Shown here in pieces: positions 20,058 to 28,457 of a stretch of 64,000 nucleotides of DNA. This DNA is from Phycisphaeraceae bacterium (GTDB lineage: Bacteria > Planctomycetota > Phycisphaerae > Phycisphaerales > UBA1924). Position 1 is the first letter of the stretch. Every line of letters begins with the position of its first letter. The notes beneath the pieces are model-generated. The model was not told the origin of the DNA, did not search any database, and saw nothing but the letters and a program-made list of their open reading frames with translations. Both the position numbers and the translations under genes were made by a program. The stretch is from contig JAHBWV010000001.1 of NCBI GenBank assembly GCA_019636845.1, positions 620,001 through 684,000 of the forward strand, written 5' to 3'.

Positions 20058-21422
20058 TTAGAACTTGAATGTTGTCTGCAACCACACTCGTGAGACATCC
20101 GGCTGCCCGTTGTGCCCATCAAAGAAAGCGGCCTTGGCAAGGATGGACCAGTATGCGGTGATCTGCTTGCTTGCGACCATGTCGTATTCGCTCCCGAGAT
20201 TGGTGCCGCCCTCATCCGACCAAAACTGGTGGAAGATGAAGGCCGCCTTGATGCCGTGCGGCAGGTCGGCCCCAATACCCGCATAGAGATCTTGCAGGCC
20301 CTCGTTCGGCGTCACGAGGAAAAGGTCATCGAAACCCTGGAAGACGTGATTTGTGCCAAGTGGAAAGCGAAAACCGAAGTTCCCGTCATCACTGCCAAGA
20401 AGCTGGTAACCCGCGAGCATGTCACCAACCGACTTCTTCGTCACGCGGACCTGGACCGCGAAAAAGTCGGCTTCATAGTCGACTGGGTTCGAGCCTGCAT
20501 CGACCTGCCGTGCGTACGTCAACTCGTAATCCGCGTACACATCGGCCGAGTCATCTGCGTCACGCCACAGATCGCCCGTCAGTCGAACGCCAAAGCTGTT
20601 GCTCGAATTCAGAGGGTCATCGTCCTCGAAGTCGAGCAGGTAGGCGAACGGCGTCACCTTCAACTCAGGGGCGACGCGGTAGGAGAGGTTGAGGAAGTGA
20701 GAGTCGGAGTCGGGGTTGGGGCCGTCCGGCCCGAAGATCCGCTGCACACCCCATACATAGGCGTAGAAGAAGCTCAGGCCCTCGACACCAAAGTCTGTGC
20801 GGACGCTGACCGAGTCGTAGGTCTGCTCGAATTGCCGCCAGCCGACATTGCCGACGAATCGGTCGTCATCGAGTTTGATCCGCTGCCGGCCGGCCTTGAG
20901 GTCGAACAAGATCCCGGTATTGCCGAGCGAGTCGACCTTCAACCGACCGAACGCCTGGTTGACTTCGGTACCCGGTGGATCGGCAACGACCGTCCGGTCG
21001 GACGTGCCTCCACCCGTCGCCGGCACGAAGTAGTTATCCTCGGCTGGGGTGGCGACGTTTTCCATCTCAACGAAGCCGTTGAACCCATAGAACGGCTTTG
21101 TTTCGTAGCCGAGCCGCAGCCGGTTGGTGATCGCGGTAGAGGAGTTCCGCGCCGTGCTGTCCGCGAACTCGACTCTGAAGTTGTTATCGAAGTGAATCTT
21201 GCCGGAAACAAGCGCATCAAAGATATCGTTCGGAGGCTCCTTCGGATCCGAGAGCCAGCCGAGCGGCGGGCGTTTGCTCAAGGTCAACTCCGGCGTCTCC
21301 GAGAGCTCGGCTACGGTGACGGGCGTCGCTGTTTCGAGCGAGGGAGTCGTCGACGCGCCTTGGCCAGCAGCGGGTAGCACTCCTGCGAGCAGGCTTAGAA
21401 GAGCGGGGTATAGCGGCTTCAT
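20058..21422 (-). CDS. Outer-membrane beta-barrel protein, alginate-export/porin-like
   Basis: A 454-residue secreted protein. A signal peptide (ALLSLLAGVLPAAGQGA) precedes a long Asp/Gly/aromatic-rich region of alternating strands and ends in WLQTTFKF, the terminal Phe expected of an outer-membrane barrel. Its pattern (GKIHFDNNFRVEF, NRLRLGYETKPFYGFNGFVEMEN, GRQRIKLDDDRFVGNVGWRQFEQTYD) resembles alginate-export-family porins. It lies 81 bases after nrfA and before the Rrf2 gene, so it may admit nitrite or another anion to the periplasm; that is inference. ATG 21422 rather than an upstream start, because the signal peptide begins there. Confidence 0.8.
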   Translation of the reverse strand: MKPLYPALLSLLAGVLPAAGQGASTTPSLETATPVTVAELSETPELTLSKRPPLGWLSDPKEPPNDIFDALVSGKIHFDNNFRVEFADSTARNSSTAITNRLRLGYETKPFYGFNGFVEMENVATPAEDNYFVPATGGGTSDRTVVADPPGTEVNQAFGRLKVDSLGNTGILFDLKAGRQRIKLDDDRFVGNVGWRQFEQTYDSVSVRTDFGVEGLSFFYAYVWGVQRIFGPDGPNPDSDSHFLNLSYRVAPELKVTPFAYLLDFEDDDPLNSSNSFGVRLTGDLWRDADDSADVYADYELTYARQVDAGSNPVDYEADFFAVQVRVTKKSVGDMLAGYQLLGSDDGNFGFRFPLGTNHVFQGFDDLFLVTPNEGLQDLYAGIGADLPHGIKAAFIFHQFWSDEGGTNLGSEYDMVASKQITAYWSILAKAAFFDGHNGQPDVSRVWLQTTFKF

Positions 21423-21462
21423 GGTCGACGCCCTCTGAGGCGGCGTGGTCGAAAGCGTATGA

Positions 21463-21490
21463 CCCCGGGTCCTCCGCCGTCGGCCCGGGG
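21463..21490 (-). terminator. Intercistronic hairpin between nrfA and the porin gene
   Basis: CCCCGGG (21463-21469) pairs with CCCGGGG (21484-21490) around a 14-base loop, in the gap after the nrfA stop codon. It could stabilise the nrfHA message or reduce read-through to the downstream genes. Confidence 0.45.
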
Positions 21491-21503
21491 GGTGGACAAT
21501 CAT

Positions 21504-23204
21504 TCAAAACCCGGAAGAGGCGCGATCAACCTGCTTCGGCGTCACGCCCTGAATCGGCTCGATCGGAAGATCGTCCGTGCTCGGCGCCTCCGGGGCTCGC
21601 AGTCGGAGCGCCATCGCTTGCGCCTGACGGCTGTAGTCGATCGATTCACCAAGGATGCGCGTCGCCTCTTGATCCGCGTGGAATCCGCGGGAGTTCTCGC
21701 TGCTGATATAGTCCAGTCGCCACATCGCTTTGCGTTGGAGCGCGAACACAGGGGCAAGCTGCTCGTCCGTCGCACCAGCCGCCTTGGCCTCCAGGATCGC
21801 GTCGAGCATCTCGGTCATAGCCTCAGCAGCGCGGTCCATGAGGGCCAGCGTGCGGCTCTGGATTGTCTCGACCTTCTGCTGCAGAGTCTTCTCGTCGTCG
21901 TTGTGGCACTGCTGGCAGGCGTTATTGATGTTCTTGAGGGGACTTTGGATGTTGTGGCTGCTGACCTTCATCGCGCCGATGCGCTCATAGGGCATGTGGC
22001 AGTCGGCGCAGCTCACGCCGCTACGGGCGTGGATACCTTGGCTCCAGAGCTCAAACTCGGGATGCTGGACCTTGAGCACCTCGGCGCCGGTCTCGCCGTG
22101 CTTGTAGTCGAAGAAGGCTGAGCCGTCTGGGAACTTCTTGGCGTCCCAGTGGGCTTCGAGCTGCTCCATCTTGAGCCCCTTAGCCCAGGGGAACTCCAGC
22201 GTGTCCTTGGGGGCGCAGTAGTACTCAACGTGACACTGCCCGCAGACAAACGAGCGCATCTCCTGACGGGTCGAGTCCTTGTTGGGGTCGTATGCCTCCT
22301 TGCGGTCGCCTGTCCGCCAACGCTCGATACTGGGGATGTGCGGGGTCGGCTCGGGGCTGTTGGCCAGGGCCGCGATGCCCATCACAAAGCCTGGGCGCGT
22401 GATCCGAACCTGCATGGTCGCGGGGTCGTGGCAGTCGATACACGAGACGGGGTGGGCCTCTCCGCCGAGCATGGCGGGATGATCCTTGGGGACATCCTTG
22501 CCGGCGAACTGGCCGGTGAAGCCGCCGACGGGTGGCTGGGGGACGACAGGCTGGTTTTCACCCGGGGTGCCGTCGGGACTGGCGGTAAGGAGGGCGAGGA
22601 CTTCGCTGTAGGGTTTGCGGCTGACTTCTTGGAAGCCACGGATGACGGCGGGCATGTTGAAGTCTTTGGCAAGGGCTTCGTCGTCGTGGGGCAGGCCCAT
22701 GGCCTTGAGGCCTTCGCGGCGGTACATGACGGTGGCGGAGGCGTGGCAGTGGAGGCACGCGCCAGCCTGGGGCCTCTGGGTAACGCGTTCGGTGACACCC
22801 TGGTCGTACAGCATGTAGGCGTGCCCACGGGCCTCGCGATAGTCGATGCTGAAGGCATAGCCGGCGTACAGGCGCTTGAGCCAGGGGTACGTGTCGAGTT
22901 TGCTCTGGGGCATGGCGTTGGCACCGCCGTAGAACTTATCGCCAGCGGTGGCTTTGTAGCCGTCGTAGTGGTGGGGCCAGTTGAGGCCCCAAGGCTGTGG
23001 ATCGGTGCTAAGTTCAGAGAGTTCGGCGACGCGGACAAAGGGTTGGCGTGCGGCCTGCTTGTGGCCGAACATGGTGATCAGCACCCACGTCACGAGCAGT
23101 GTTCCGACCACGGCAACGATGAATACGAGCGCGAGCAGCATCGCTCGACCAGGCCGAGAAACGCGGGCGGGCGACTTGGTCGTTATGTTCAGTTGACTCG
23201 TCAT
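21504..23204 (-). CDS. nrfA: Cytochrome c nitrite reductase, catalytic subunit
   Basis: A 566-residue pentaheme enzyme that reduces nitrite to ammonium with six electrons in the periplasm. An N-terminal membrane anchor or uncleaved signal (about residues 21-45) is followed by five heme sites: CLHCH (~150), CIDCH (~255), CGQCH (~321), CADCH (~399) and CQQCH (~430). The CGQCHVEYYC segment supplies the catalytic Tyr, and HARSGVSCADCHMPY the conserved His region. The first site is CXXCH rather than the CXXCK that binds the catalytic heme in most NrfA, as in a minority of family members. nrfH lies 32 bases upstream. Confidence 0.95.
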   Translation of the reverse strand: MTSQLNITTKSPARVSRPGRAMLLALVFIVAVVGTLLVTWVLITMFGHKQAARQPFVRVAELSELSTDPQPWGLNWPHHYDGYKATAGDKFYGGANAMPQSKLDTYPWLKRLYAGYAFSIDYREARGHAYMLYDQGVTERVTQRPQAGACLHCHASATVMYRREGLKAMGLPHDDEALAKDFNMPAVIRGFQEVSRKPYSEVLALLTASPDGTPGENQPVVPQPPVGGFTGQFAGKDVPKDHPAMLGGEAHPVSCIDCHDPATMQVRITRPGFVMGIAALANSPEPTPHIPSIERWRTGDRKEAYDPNKDSTRQEMRSFVCGQCHVEYYCAPKDTLEFPWAKGLKMEQLEAHWDAKKFPDGSAFFDYKHGETGAEVLKVQHPEFELWSQGIHARSGVSCADCHMPYERIGAMKVSSHNIQSPLKNINNACQQCHNDDEKTLQQKVETIQSRTLALMDRAAEAMTEMLDAILEAKAAGATDEQLAPVFALQRKAMWRLDYISSENSRGFHADQEATRILGESIDYSRQAQAMALRLRAPEAPSTDDLPIEPIQGVTPKQVDRASSGF

Positions 23205-23236
23205 ATCAGCACCTCACCCCGCGGCTCGTCCGCGAG

Positions 23237-23767
23237 TCAGTCTCGATCTGCGTATCCCGATTCGCGCCCGGCGTGCCCAACATCGCCGTGGCAATGCACG
23301 CAAAGCTGCATCTCACCGCCCGGCTCGACCGGCAGCATGTGTTCCACATAATCCGAGTGGCAGTACAGACACGCGTTCTGTGTGACCCGCCGGTTGCGGT
23401 CCTTGATCTGAATCGGCTCGTGGAAATCACCTGTGGTGAACGCCAGCGAGTGGAAGAAGCCATTGTCACCCTTGGTCAGCCATTTGCCGGCGAAGTCGTG
23501 CGGCAGGTGGCAGTCGTTGCAGGTTGCGACGGCATGATGGCTCGACTTCGCCCACGCGTTGTAATGCTCCTGCATCACGTGGCAGTTGGCGCACGAGGCG
23601 GGGTTATTGGTGAGGTAGGCAGCCCCGTCGCCATACCCAAAGGTGAACGCCCCGAGACCGCCGAGGACGCCCAAGACACCCGTGCAGCACACTGACAGAG
23701 CTGTCAGCCCTCGGAGTTTCCCAAGCTTCTTGGGGCTGAGGGCTGCTTTGCCAATCTGCTGTTCCAC
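23237..23767 (-). CDS. nrfH: NrfH tetraheme membrane quinol dehydrogenase
   Basis: A 176-residue NapC/NirT-family protein that takes electrons from the quinol pool and passes them to NrfA. It has one N-terminal membrane helix (about residues 20-45) and four heme motifs: CANCH, CNDCH, CLYCH and CVHCH. I start at GTG 23767 because AAGGAG lies 6 bases upstream and the family N-terminus fits. A much longer open frame reaching 24709 overlaps ccsBA and is a shadow. The gene sits 50 bases after ccsBA. Confidence 0.92.
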   Translation of the reverse strand: MEQQIGKAALSPKKLGKLRGLTALSVCCTGVLGVLGGLGAFTFGYGDGAAYLTNNPASCANCHVMQEHYNAWAKSSHHAVATCNDCHLPHDFAGKWLTKGDNGFFHSLAFTTGDFHEPIQIKDRNRRVTQNACLYCHSDYVEHMLPVEPGGEMQLCVHCHGDVGHAGRESGYADRD

Positions 23768-23817
23768 ATCGGGCTCCTTGACCGCGACATAGTAGTATTC
23801 TGGATACACATATGCAA

Positions 23818-26727
23818 TTACTCGGAGGCCCGCTTCGGCGTTCCTCGGTTCCGTAACCCAGCAAGAGCCATCACGGCGACTTGGGAACCAACGAAGACCG
23901 TCAGCCAGAACAGCCCGCTGTCCACGAACCCGTAGGCGTGCAGCCCGACGCCGAGCAGGTTGGTCCCGAACCAACTCCACGCCGTCACGATGTTGCCGCC
24001 GACCGCGAGGGCCGCAATCCCGCGGGCCCGGATCATGCCCCCCCACCGGGCGTGCAGGACGATTGCGTTGATCAGGACGACGAGCGCGGCCCCGTTCTCC
24101 TTCGGGTCCCAGCCCCAGAACCGGCCCCAGGACTGGTCGGCCCAGATCCCGCCGAGCACCGTCCCCACAAAGCTCAGCAACAGCGCGAAGCACACCACGC
24201 CGTAGACCATCCGGATCATCGCCCGCTCGCGATCGGGGGTCACCGCCGTGGTCATGACGCGCCCGATCAGGTAGACCGACGCGATCGCGCCGGCGAGGAA
24301 CGTCGCCGAGTAGCCCAGCGTGATCGTGATGACGTGTGTCGCAAGCCAGAAGTTGCTGTCGAGCACGGCCTGCATCATCTGCATCGTGTCGCCATCGTTG
24401 CCCAAGTTGTGCGCGATGATGAGCGTGCCTGCCCCGATCGTCGCCGACCCGAGGATCGAGACCCCGAGCGGGAAGATCCGCTCCATGAAGACGCCGGCCA
24501 ACGCAGCGGCCCAGCCGACGAACACCGCCGACGAGTAGAGGTTCGTCACCGGCGGGCGATCCGTCAGATAGATCCGAAGCGCGATCGCGACCGTATGAAC
24601 AATCACCGCTGCGATCAGCAACGCTAACGACCCGACGCGCAATCGCTCCGCCCATTGCCCGATCGACGAGCCGGCCTCGTGCCGCGACCGCAGCAGGAAC
24701 GAAGCGCACACCCCGAGGAAAGCAAGTACATAGACCGCCGTCGCCCCGCTGAACAGCGAGGCGCGATTGAAAAGAACTTCCAGCTGCATTCGCTTCATGA
24801 CCTCGGGCATCGAGGCTTCCAGCAGTTCTGTGTACGACCCGAGCGCGGCGTTGAACCCTTCCGCATCATCTTGGCCCGCGGCCGTCATCATCGTTGCCAG
24901 GAACGCCACGCTCGGGTGCGGAGTGTCCGACACCCGATCATCCAGAAAGGCCTCGTGGAAAGGGCGCCACTCGCCATCGGGTGACAGCGGCGGGATCGCG
25001 AACGGATCGCGCATCTGCGCGTGCGAGAGCACGGTGTTCACGCGCCGGTGCAGCTCGAGGACTGCACGCTGGAACTGGTCCCGTTCACGCGGTTCGACGT
25101 TCGCCGCCATCTGCGCTTGCTCTGCGATCTCCTCCCACGTCGGCTCGATCGCCGACAGCGGGATCCGCCCGCCGTCCTCGGGGGCGAGATTCAACATCGC
25201 CAGCAGGTCGGGGTGATCGACACGCAGGATCGGCAGCCCAGACACGCGTTCGGGATTCGTGACGAGGTCGAGCAGGTACTGCGACGCGGGCACGGTTCCC
25301 TCGTCCGTGCGCACCTGCTGCCGACCGCCCGCGACCATCAACATCGACCGCGCCGCCGTATCCAGCGGTTTGATGCGCCCACCCGCGGACACAGGCAGGT
25401 TGGAGAAGGTCTGCAAGTCAAAGTCGCTCTGCGGCATCGGCCTAATCAACGCGCTGCACGCGATCACGATTCCAAGCAGACCGACCGTCCAGGGCCAGAC
25501 TCGTTGCAAGACAGACGGAGCACCGGCTTGTTCGATTGTCGGTGCACCCGCAGTCACCGGTCCGTGCTTCGCACGACGGCGCAAGAACCCGACCAGCGTC
25601 TGTCCAAAGTGCCACGTCATGCCGCCAGCGACGAGCACACACGCGACATACGGCAGGAGCCAACCCGGGTTCCGCACGACCTGGAGTACCGTCCCGCTGC
25701 CGTCGGGCTTGTACGACGACTGATAAAAGGTCATGCCCGCATACCGCAGCGGGTTGTTCATCCAGATGCGGACCTCACGGTCGGTGCCATGCTCGGGGTC
25801 CACCAGCCGAACATCGCTGGAGAAGTTCCGCGCGATGTTGGTCCCCGTGAAACGATCGTGCCGGAAGTCCTTCAGATGCAGCGTGAACGGCAGGTATGTG
25901 CGCTTGTATCGCAGCGAAAGCCCGTAGATGTTGTCGCCGACCTCGACCCGCTGGGCATCGATCAGCGCGGCAGACACCATCCATGTACCCACCTCGCGCT
26001 CGCCATCGATCAGCGTAACATATGCCGAGGGCGTATCGGTCTGCGATCCTTCCACGCCTGTCACGCGCGGCTTGCCCTCGGCCCTCGCTTCAAGCCCGAT
26101 CCCGGCGGTCGCGTCCGTCTCGCCGTGCGCGTGAAACAGAGCCGAGTTCGCCATCCAGCGATCAACGCTGACCTTGAACGGCAGGCGCTCATTCACAATT
26201 GGTGATCCCGACCGCGCCGCCTCGGCCAGCATCCAGCCCGGCACCGTGATCACCGTGTCGTGCCCAGGGTCACTCGGGTCGATGACCGCGAGTTCGGCTT
26301 CACGGATGTCCTCGAGGAACGAGCGACTCGATCCCTCATCGATCGACATCAGGCCTTCGTCGGCCATGAAGCCCGTCACGAACTCGCCCGTGAGCAAGAC
26401 GATCAGCCCCGCGTGCAGCACGAGCACGCCGACCCGCTTCCGCGTCGCCTTGAACCGACTCACATGCGCCGCGAGCAGGTTGATGATCATGAGCCCCGCG
26501 ATCGTCAGACCCCCGGGAATCGGTACGCGAAAGCCCGAGTCCTCCATCGGGACAAAGAGCCCCGGGTCGGCCATCGCGATCCACGACCGGAAGTACTCGT
26601 CCACCGCCTGCCAAACGCCGAGTTGGGTCTGTGCGATCGTGCCGATGAAAATCAGCACCATCGCGAGCGCGAGCAGCACGACCGTCAACCTCAGCGAGGC
26701 AAGCATCTGAACGAACCGCCGCATCAC
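23818..26727 (-). CDS. ccsBA: Fused ResB-CcsA cytochrome c synthase (system II, NrfI-like)
   Basis: A 969-residue membrane protein that exports heme and attaches it to apocytochromes. The N-terminal half is ResB/CcsB-like (helices at about 10-30, 70-90 and 100-120, then a large periplasmic domain and a helix near 365). The C-terminal half is CcsA-like, with many helices and the WWD heme-handling motif as WGRFWGWDPKEN, flanked by conserved His (HNLGND, ATHVITITLGY). A similar fusion (NrfI) accompanies nrfHA in epsilonproteobacteria. The start overlaps the upstream lipoprotein stop by 4 bases (ATGA). Confidence 0.94.
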   Translation of the reverse strand: MMRRFVQMLASLRLTVVLLALAMVLIFIGTIAQTQLGVWQAVDEYFRSWIAMADPGLFVPMEDSGFRVPIPGGLTIAGLMIINLLAAHVSRFKATRKRVGVLVLHAGLIVLLTGEFVTGFMADEGLMSIDEGSSRSFLEDIREAELAVIDPSDPGHDTVITVPGWMLAEAARSGSPIVNERLPFKVSVDRWMANSALFHAHGETDATAGIGLEARAEGKPRVTGVEGSQTDTPSAYVTLIDGEREVGTWMVSAALIDAQRVEVGDNIYGLSLRYKRTYLPFTLHLKDFRHDRFTGTNIARNFSSDVRLVDPEHGTDREVRIWMNNPLRYAGMTFYQSSYKPDGSGTVLQVVRNPGWLLPYVACVLVAGGMTWHFGQTLVGFLRRRAKHGPVTAGAPTIEQAGAPSVLQRVWPWTVGLLGIVIACSALIRPMPQSDFDLQTFSNLPVSAGGRIKPLDTAARSMLMVAGGRQQVRTDEGTVPASQYLLDLVTNPERVSGLPILRVDHPDLLAMLNLAPEDGGRIPLSAIEPTWEEIAEQAQMAANVEPRERDQFQRAVLELHRRVNTVLSHAQMRDPFAIPPLSPDGEWRPFHEAFLDDRVSDTPHPSVAFLATMMTAAGQDDAEGFNAALGSYTELLEASMPEVMKRMQLEVLFNRASLFSGATAVYVLAFLGVCASFLLRSRHEAGSSIGQWAERLRVGSLALLIAAVIVHTVAIALRIYLTDRPPVTNLYSSAVFVGWAAALAGVFMERIFPLGVSILGSATIGAGTLIIAHNLGNDGDTMQMMQAVLDSNFWLATHVITITLGYSATFLAGAIASVYLIGRVMTTAVTPDRERAMIRMVYGVVCFALLLSFVGTVLGGIWADQSWGRFWGWDPKENGAALVVLINAIVLHARWGGMIRARGIAALAVGGNIVTAWSWFGTNLLGVGLHAYGFVDSGLFWLTVFVGSQVAVMALAGLRNRGTPKRASE

Positions 26728-27308
26728 TCATCGTCCTCGTTGTCGAGACCGGCGATCGAGCGGGCCATGCCGAACACAGCATCTTCAAATCGATCGGCCA
26801 CCTCGGCGTCAGGCACCGTTGTGCGCACAAACCACATCTGATCTATCGCTTTCTGGTACACCCCGGCCGCGAGCATCACCCCTCGCGGTGACTCGATCCG
26901 GATCTCGTAGCCGTCAAACCCAGCAGCCGAGAACCGCGAGATGGAGGTGCCCAACTCGTCCTCACCGATCGGCCCGAGCCCCATCTGCCCCCGCCACCGG
27001 TTGATGTTGGCGAGTTCCCCGCCCACAATACCTCCAAACCGGGTGATCGCGACCTCCACGGGTCCGGCAGGGTCCGGAGCCATGTAGGTTGCGAGCCGCA
27101 TCAGTCGTGGCGCGGGATCCTCTGTCCACGCAGCGGGCGCGACCCAAGGCCGCTCGCGGGACGGAGCGGCGTCAGCCTCCGCATCTGCGTCACTCGTCCG
27201 GGCCGTTGCCACAAGCACCTGCTCAATGCCCTTCGCGACCTTATGCTCTTGCACGCCTTCGCGCTCGCACCCTGTGAGGACCAAACACATTGCGGCTGTC
27301 CTGATCAC
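26724..27308 (-). CDS. Putative lipoprotein at the head of the nrf operon
   Basis: A 194-residue protein with a short hydrophobic n-region and lipobox LTGC (CLVLTGC, Cys about residue 14), then an Ala/Asp-rich linker and a compact C-terminal domain of about 130 residues (FGGIVGGELANINRWRGQMGLGPI and the DQMWFVRTTVPD segment). I have the impression that such proteins occur next to cytochrome c biogenesis genes, but no function is known to me. The GTG start at 27308 is the one that gives a normal lipoprotein signal; the frame is open further upstream. Its stop overlaps ccsBA, so the two are co-translated. Expected location: periplasmic, lipid-anchored. Confidence 0.6.
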   Translation of the reverse strand: MIRTAAMCLVLTGCEREGVQEHKVAKGIEQVLVATARTSDADAEADAAPSRERPWVAPAAWTEDPAPRLMRLATYMAPDPAGPVEVAITRFGGIVGGELANINRWRGQMGLGPIGEDELGTSISRFSAAGFDGYEIRIESPRGVMLAAGVYQKAIDQMWFVRTTVPDAEVADRFEDAVFGMARSIAGLDNEDDE

Positions 27309-27496
27309 GGATGTTGCCGAACTCGCCCGAGAGCTTGGGGCTCGAGTAGCTGTGCGACGTGGACGGAAGGTGCGCCGGGACATAGTGCACAAGCGTATCC
27401 ACTTACTGTGCGCGGGACCCCTCGGCTCTACTGCATGCGGGCGCGTTTGTCGGTTTCCTCGCCAGTGCGCTCAAACCCGAATCCTGATCCAGTCTA
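27309..27496. other. Promoter region of the nrf operon
   Basis: About 190 bases without a gene between the nrf operon and the IS3 remnant. The nrf promoter must lie here unless the insertion displaced it. I see no convincing FNR or sigma-54 site. Confidence 0.4.
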
Positions 27497-27545
27497 AGTG
27501 AAAGTTTCGGAGTTTCAACCCGGCCTTTGTTTGGAGGTCAGGACG

Positions 27546-27896
27546 ATGAAGAAGTCGAGGTCCACGGAAGAGCAGATCGCGTTCGCGTTGCGGCAGGCCG
27601 AGGGCGGCACGCCGATCGAGGAGGTCTGCCGGAAGATGGGGATCTCGGAGCAGACGTTCTTTCGGTGGAAGAAGAAGTTTGCCGGGATGGGGATCGCCGA
27701 GGTCCGTCGACTGAAGCAGTTGGAGGAGGAGAAACGCAAGCTCAAGGCGTTGGTGGCGGACCTCTCGCTCGACAAGGCGGTGCTTCGAGGTCGGATCAGG
27801 GAGATCGCGGGCGTGAGTGCGGGTTGCCGGAGAGGATCCGGGTCGACAACGGGAGCGAGTTCACCAGCCGGGTGCTCGATCAGTGGGCGTACGTGA
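27546..27896 (+). pseudogene. IS3 orfA with frameshifted tail
   Basis: Reads MKKSRSTEEQIAFALRQAEG, HTH (VCRKMGISEQTFFRWKKK) and a coiled-coil LKQLEEEKRKLKALVADLSLDK, as in IS3 OrfA proteins. After LRGRIREI the family sequence is lost because of the deletion that joins it to orfB. RBS TGGAGG lies about 10 bases upstream. Confidence 0.8.
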
Positions 27897-28141
27897 ACGG
27901 TGTGCGGCTGGACTTCAGCCGGCGCGGAAAGCCCACGGACAACGGGCTGATCGAGGCATTCAACGGGAGGTTGCGGGCCGAGTGCCTGAACGAGAACTGG
28001 TTCATGAGCCTGGAAGATGCACGGGAGAAGGTCGAGGCCTGGCGTCGGCTTTACAATGAGGAACGACCCCACAGCGTCCTGGGCAACTTGGCCCCCAGGG
28101 ATTTCGCTGCTTCAACCGGTCAGGCGAGCGTGGCCGGTTGA
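27826..28141 (+). pseudogene. IS3 orfB C-terminal remnant
   Basis: In the frame RIRVDNGSEFTSRVLDQWA ... PTDNGLIEAFNGRLRAECLNE ... YNEERPHSVLGNLAPRDFA this preserves the second Asp (VDNGSE) and the catalytic Glu (IEAFNGR) of the rve integrase core. The first Asp and everything before it are gone. Confidence 0.85.
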
Positions 28142-28457
28142 AGCGAGAAAGCTCACCCTGCAGTTGGTACAGGATCGGGTACAAGCGCAGCGACAAATAT
28201 GCAGATGATGGCGGACCACACGCGGACATCTGTCACTCGATTGGTTCGGCGCGGCGTGTTCATCTTACTGATGCTACCTGCTCAACCGCCGCGTCGCAGG
28301 GCGTTTGGACGAACGAACGATAACCGAAGCTCGATCGCCCGACGCTTGGGCGGCTTTGTCGCAGTTTTTCATGTAGTGACTTGACTTCGCGTCCCAATGA
28401 TCAATAAATGGATAGAGATATCCATTGTTGTGTACCGCATTGCTCGTGAGGTGAGCC
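28142..28457. other. Leader region upstream of the nos operon
   Basis: About 316 bases after the IS3 remnant hold no gene. Near its end is a perfect palindrome (28407-28426) and an AT-richer stretch, and it must contain the nos promoter. The IS lies only about 240 bases upstream of the palindrome. Confidence 0.5.
28407..28426. promoter_or_regulatory. Perfect 8-4-8 palindrome before the nos operon; likely operator
   Basis: AATGGATA-GAGA-TATCCATT is an exact inverted repeat 31 bases before the first nos-operon ATG, the place expected for a repressor operator overlapping the promoter. The Rrf2 regulator at the end of the same operon is the natural candidate. The sequence is not the classic FNR/NNR box (TTGAT-N4-ATCAA). 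Confidence 0.5.

Larger units (their letters stand above)
27497..28165 (+). mobile_element. Internally deleted IS3-family element
   Basis: A complete-looking orfA (from ATG 27546) runs into the distal third of orfB, with the middle missing. Approximate ends GTGAAAGTTTC on the left and, in inverse orientation, GTGAGCTTTC on the right suggest terminal inverted repeats and TGA...TCA ends typical of IS3. It separates the nrf and nos operons and cannot encode a full transposase. Confidence 0.75.

Noticed and set aside
20112..21377. 421-codon plus-strand frame
   Set aside because: It is the antisense shadow of the outer-membrane protein gene; the minus strand has a signal peptide and terminal Phe, this frame has nothing.
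22149..23351. 400-codon plus-strand frame
   Set aside because: It lies entirely opposite nrfA, whose five heme motifs prove the coding strand.
23767..24709. Long N-terminal extension of nrfH
   Set aside because: The extended frame overlaps the CcsA half of ccsBA and is compositionally a shadow; the GTG at 23767 has a strong ribosome site.
28381..28406. FNR/NNR-type site in the nos leader (TTGAC...ATCAA)
   Set aside because: The half sites are too far apart (14 bases rather than 4) to be an FNR box.
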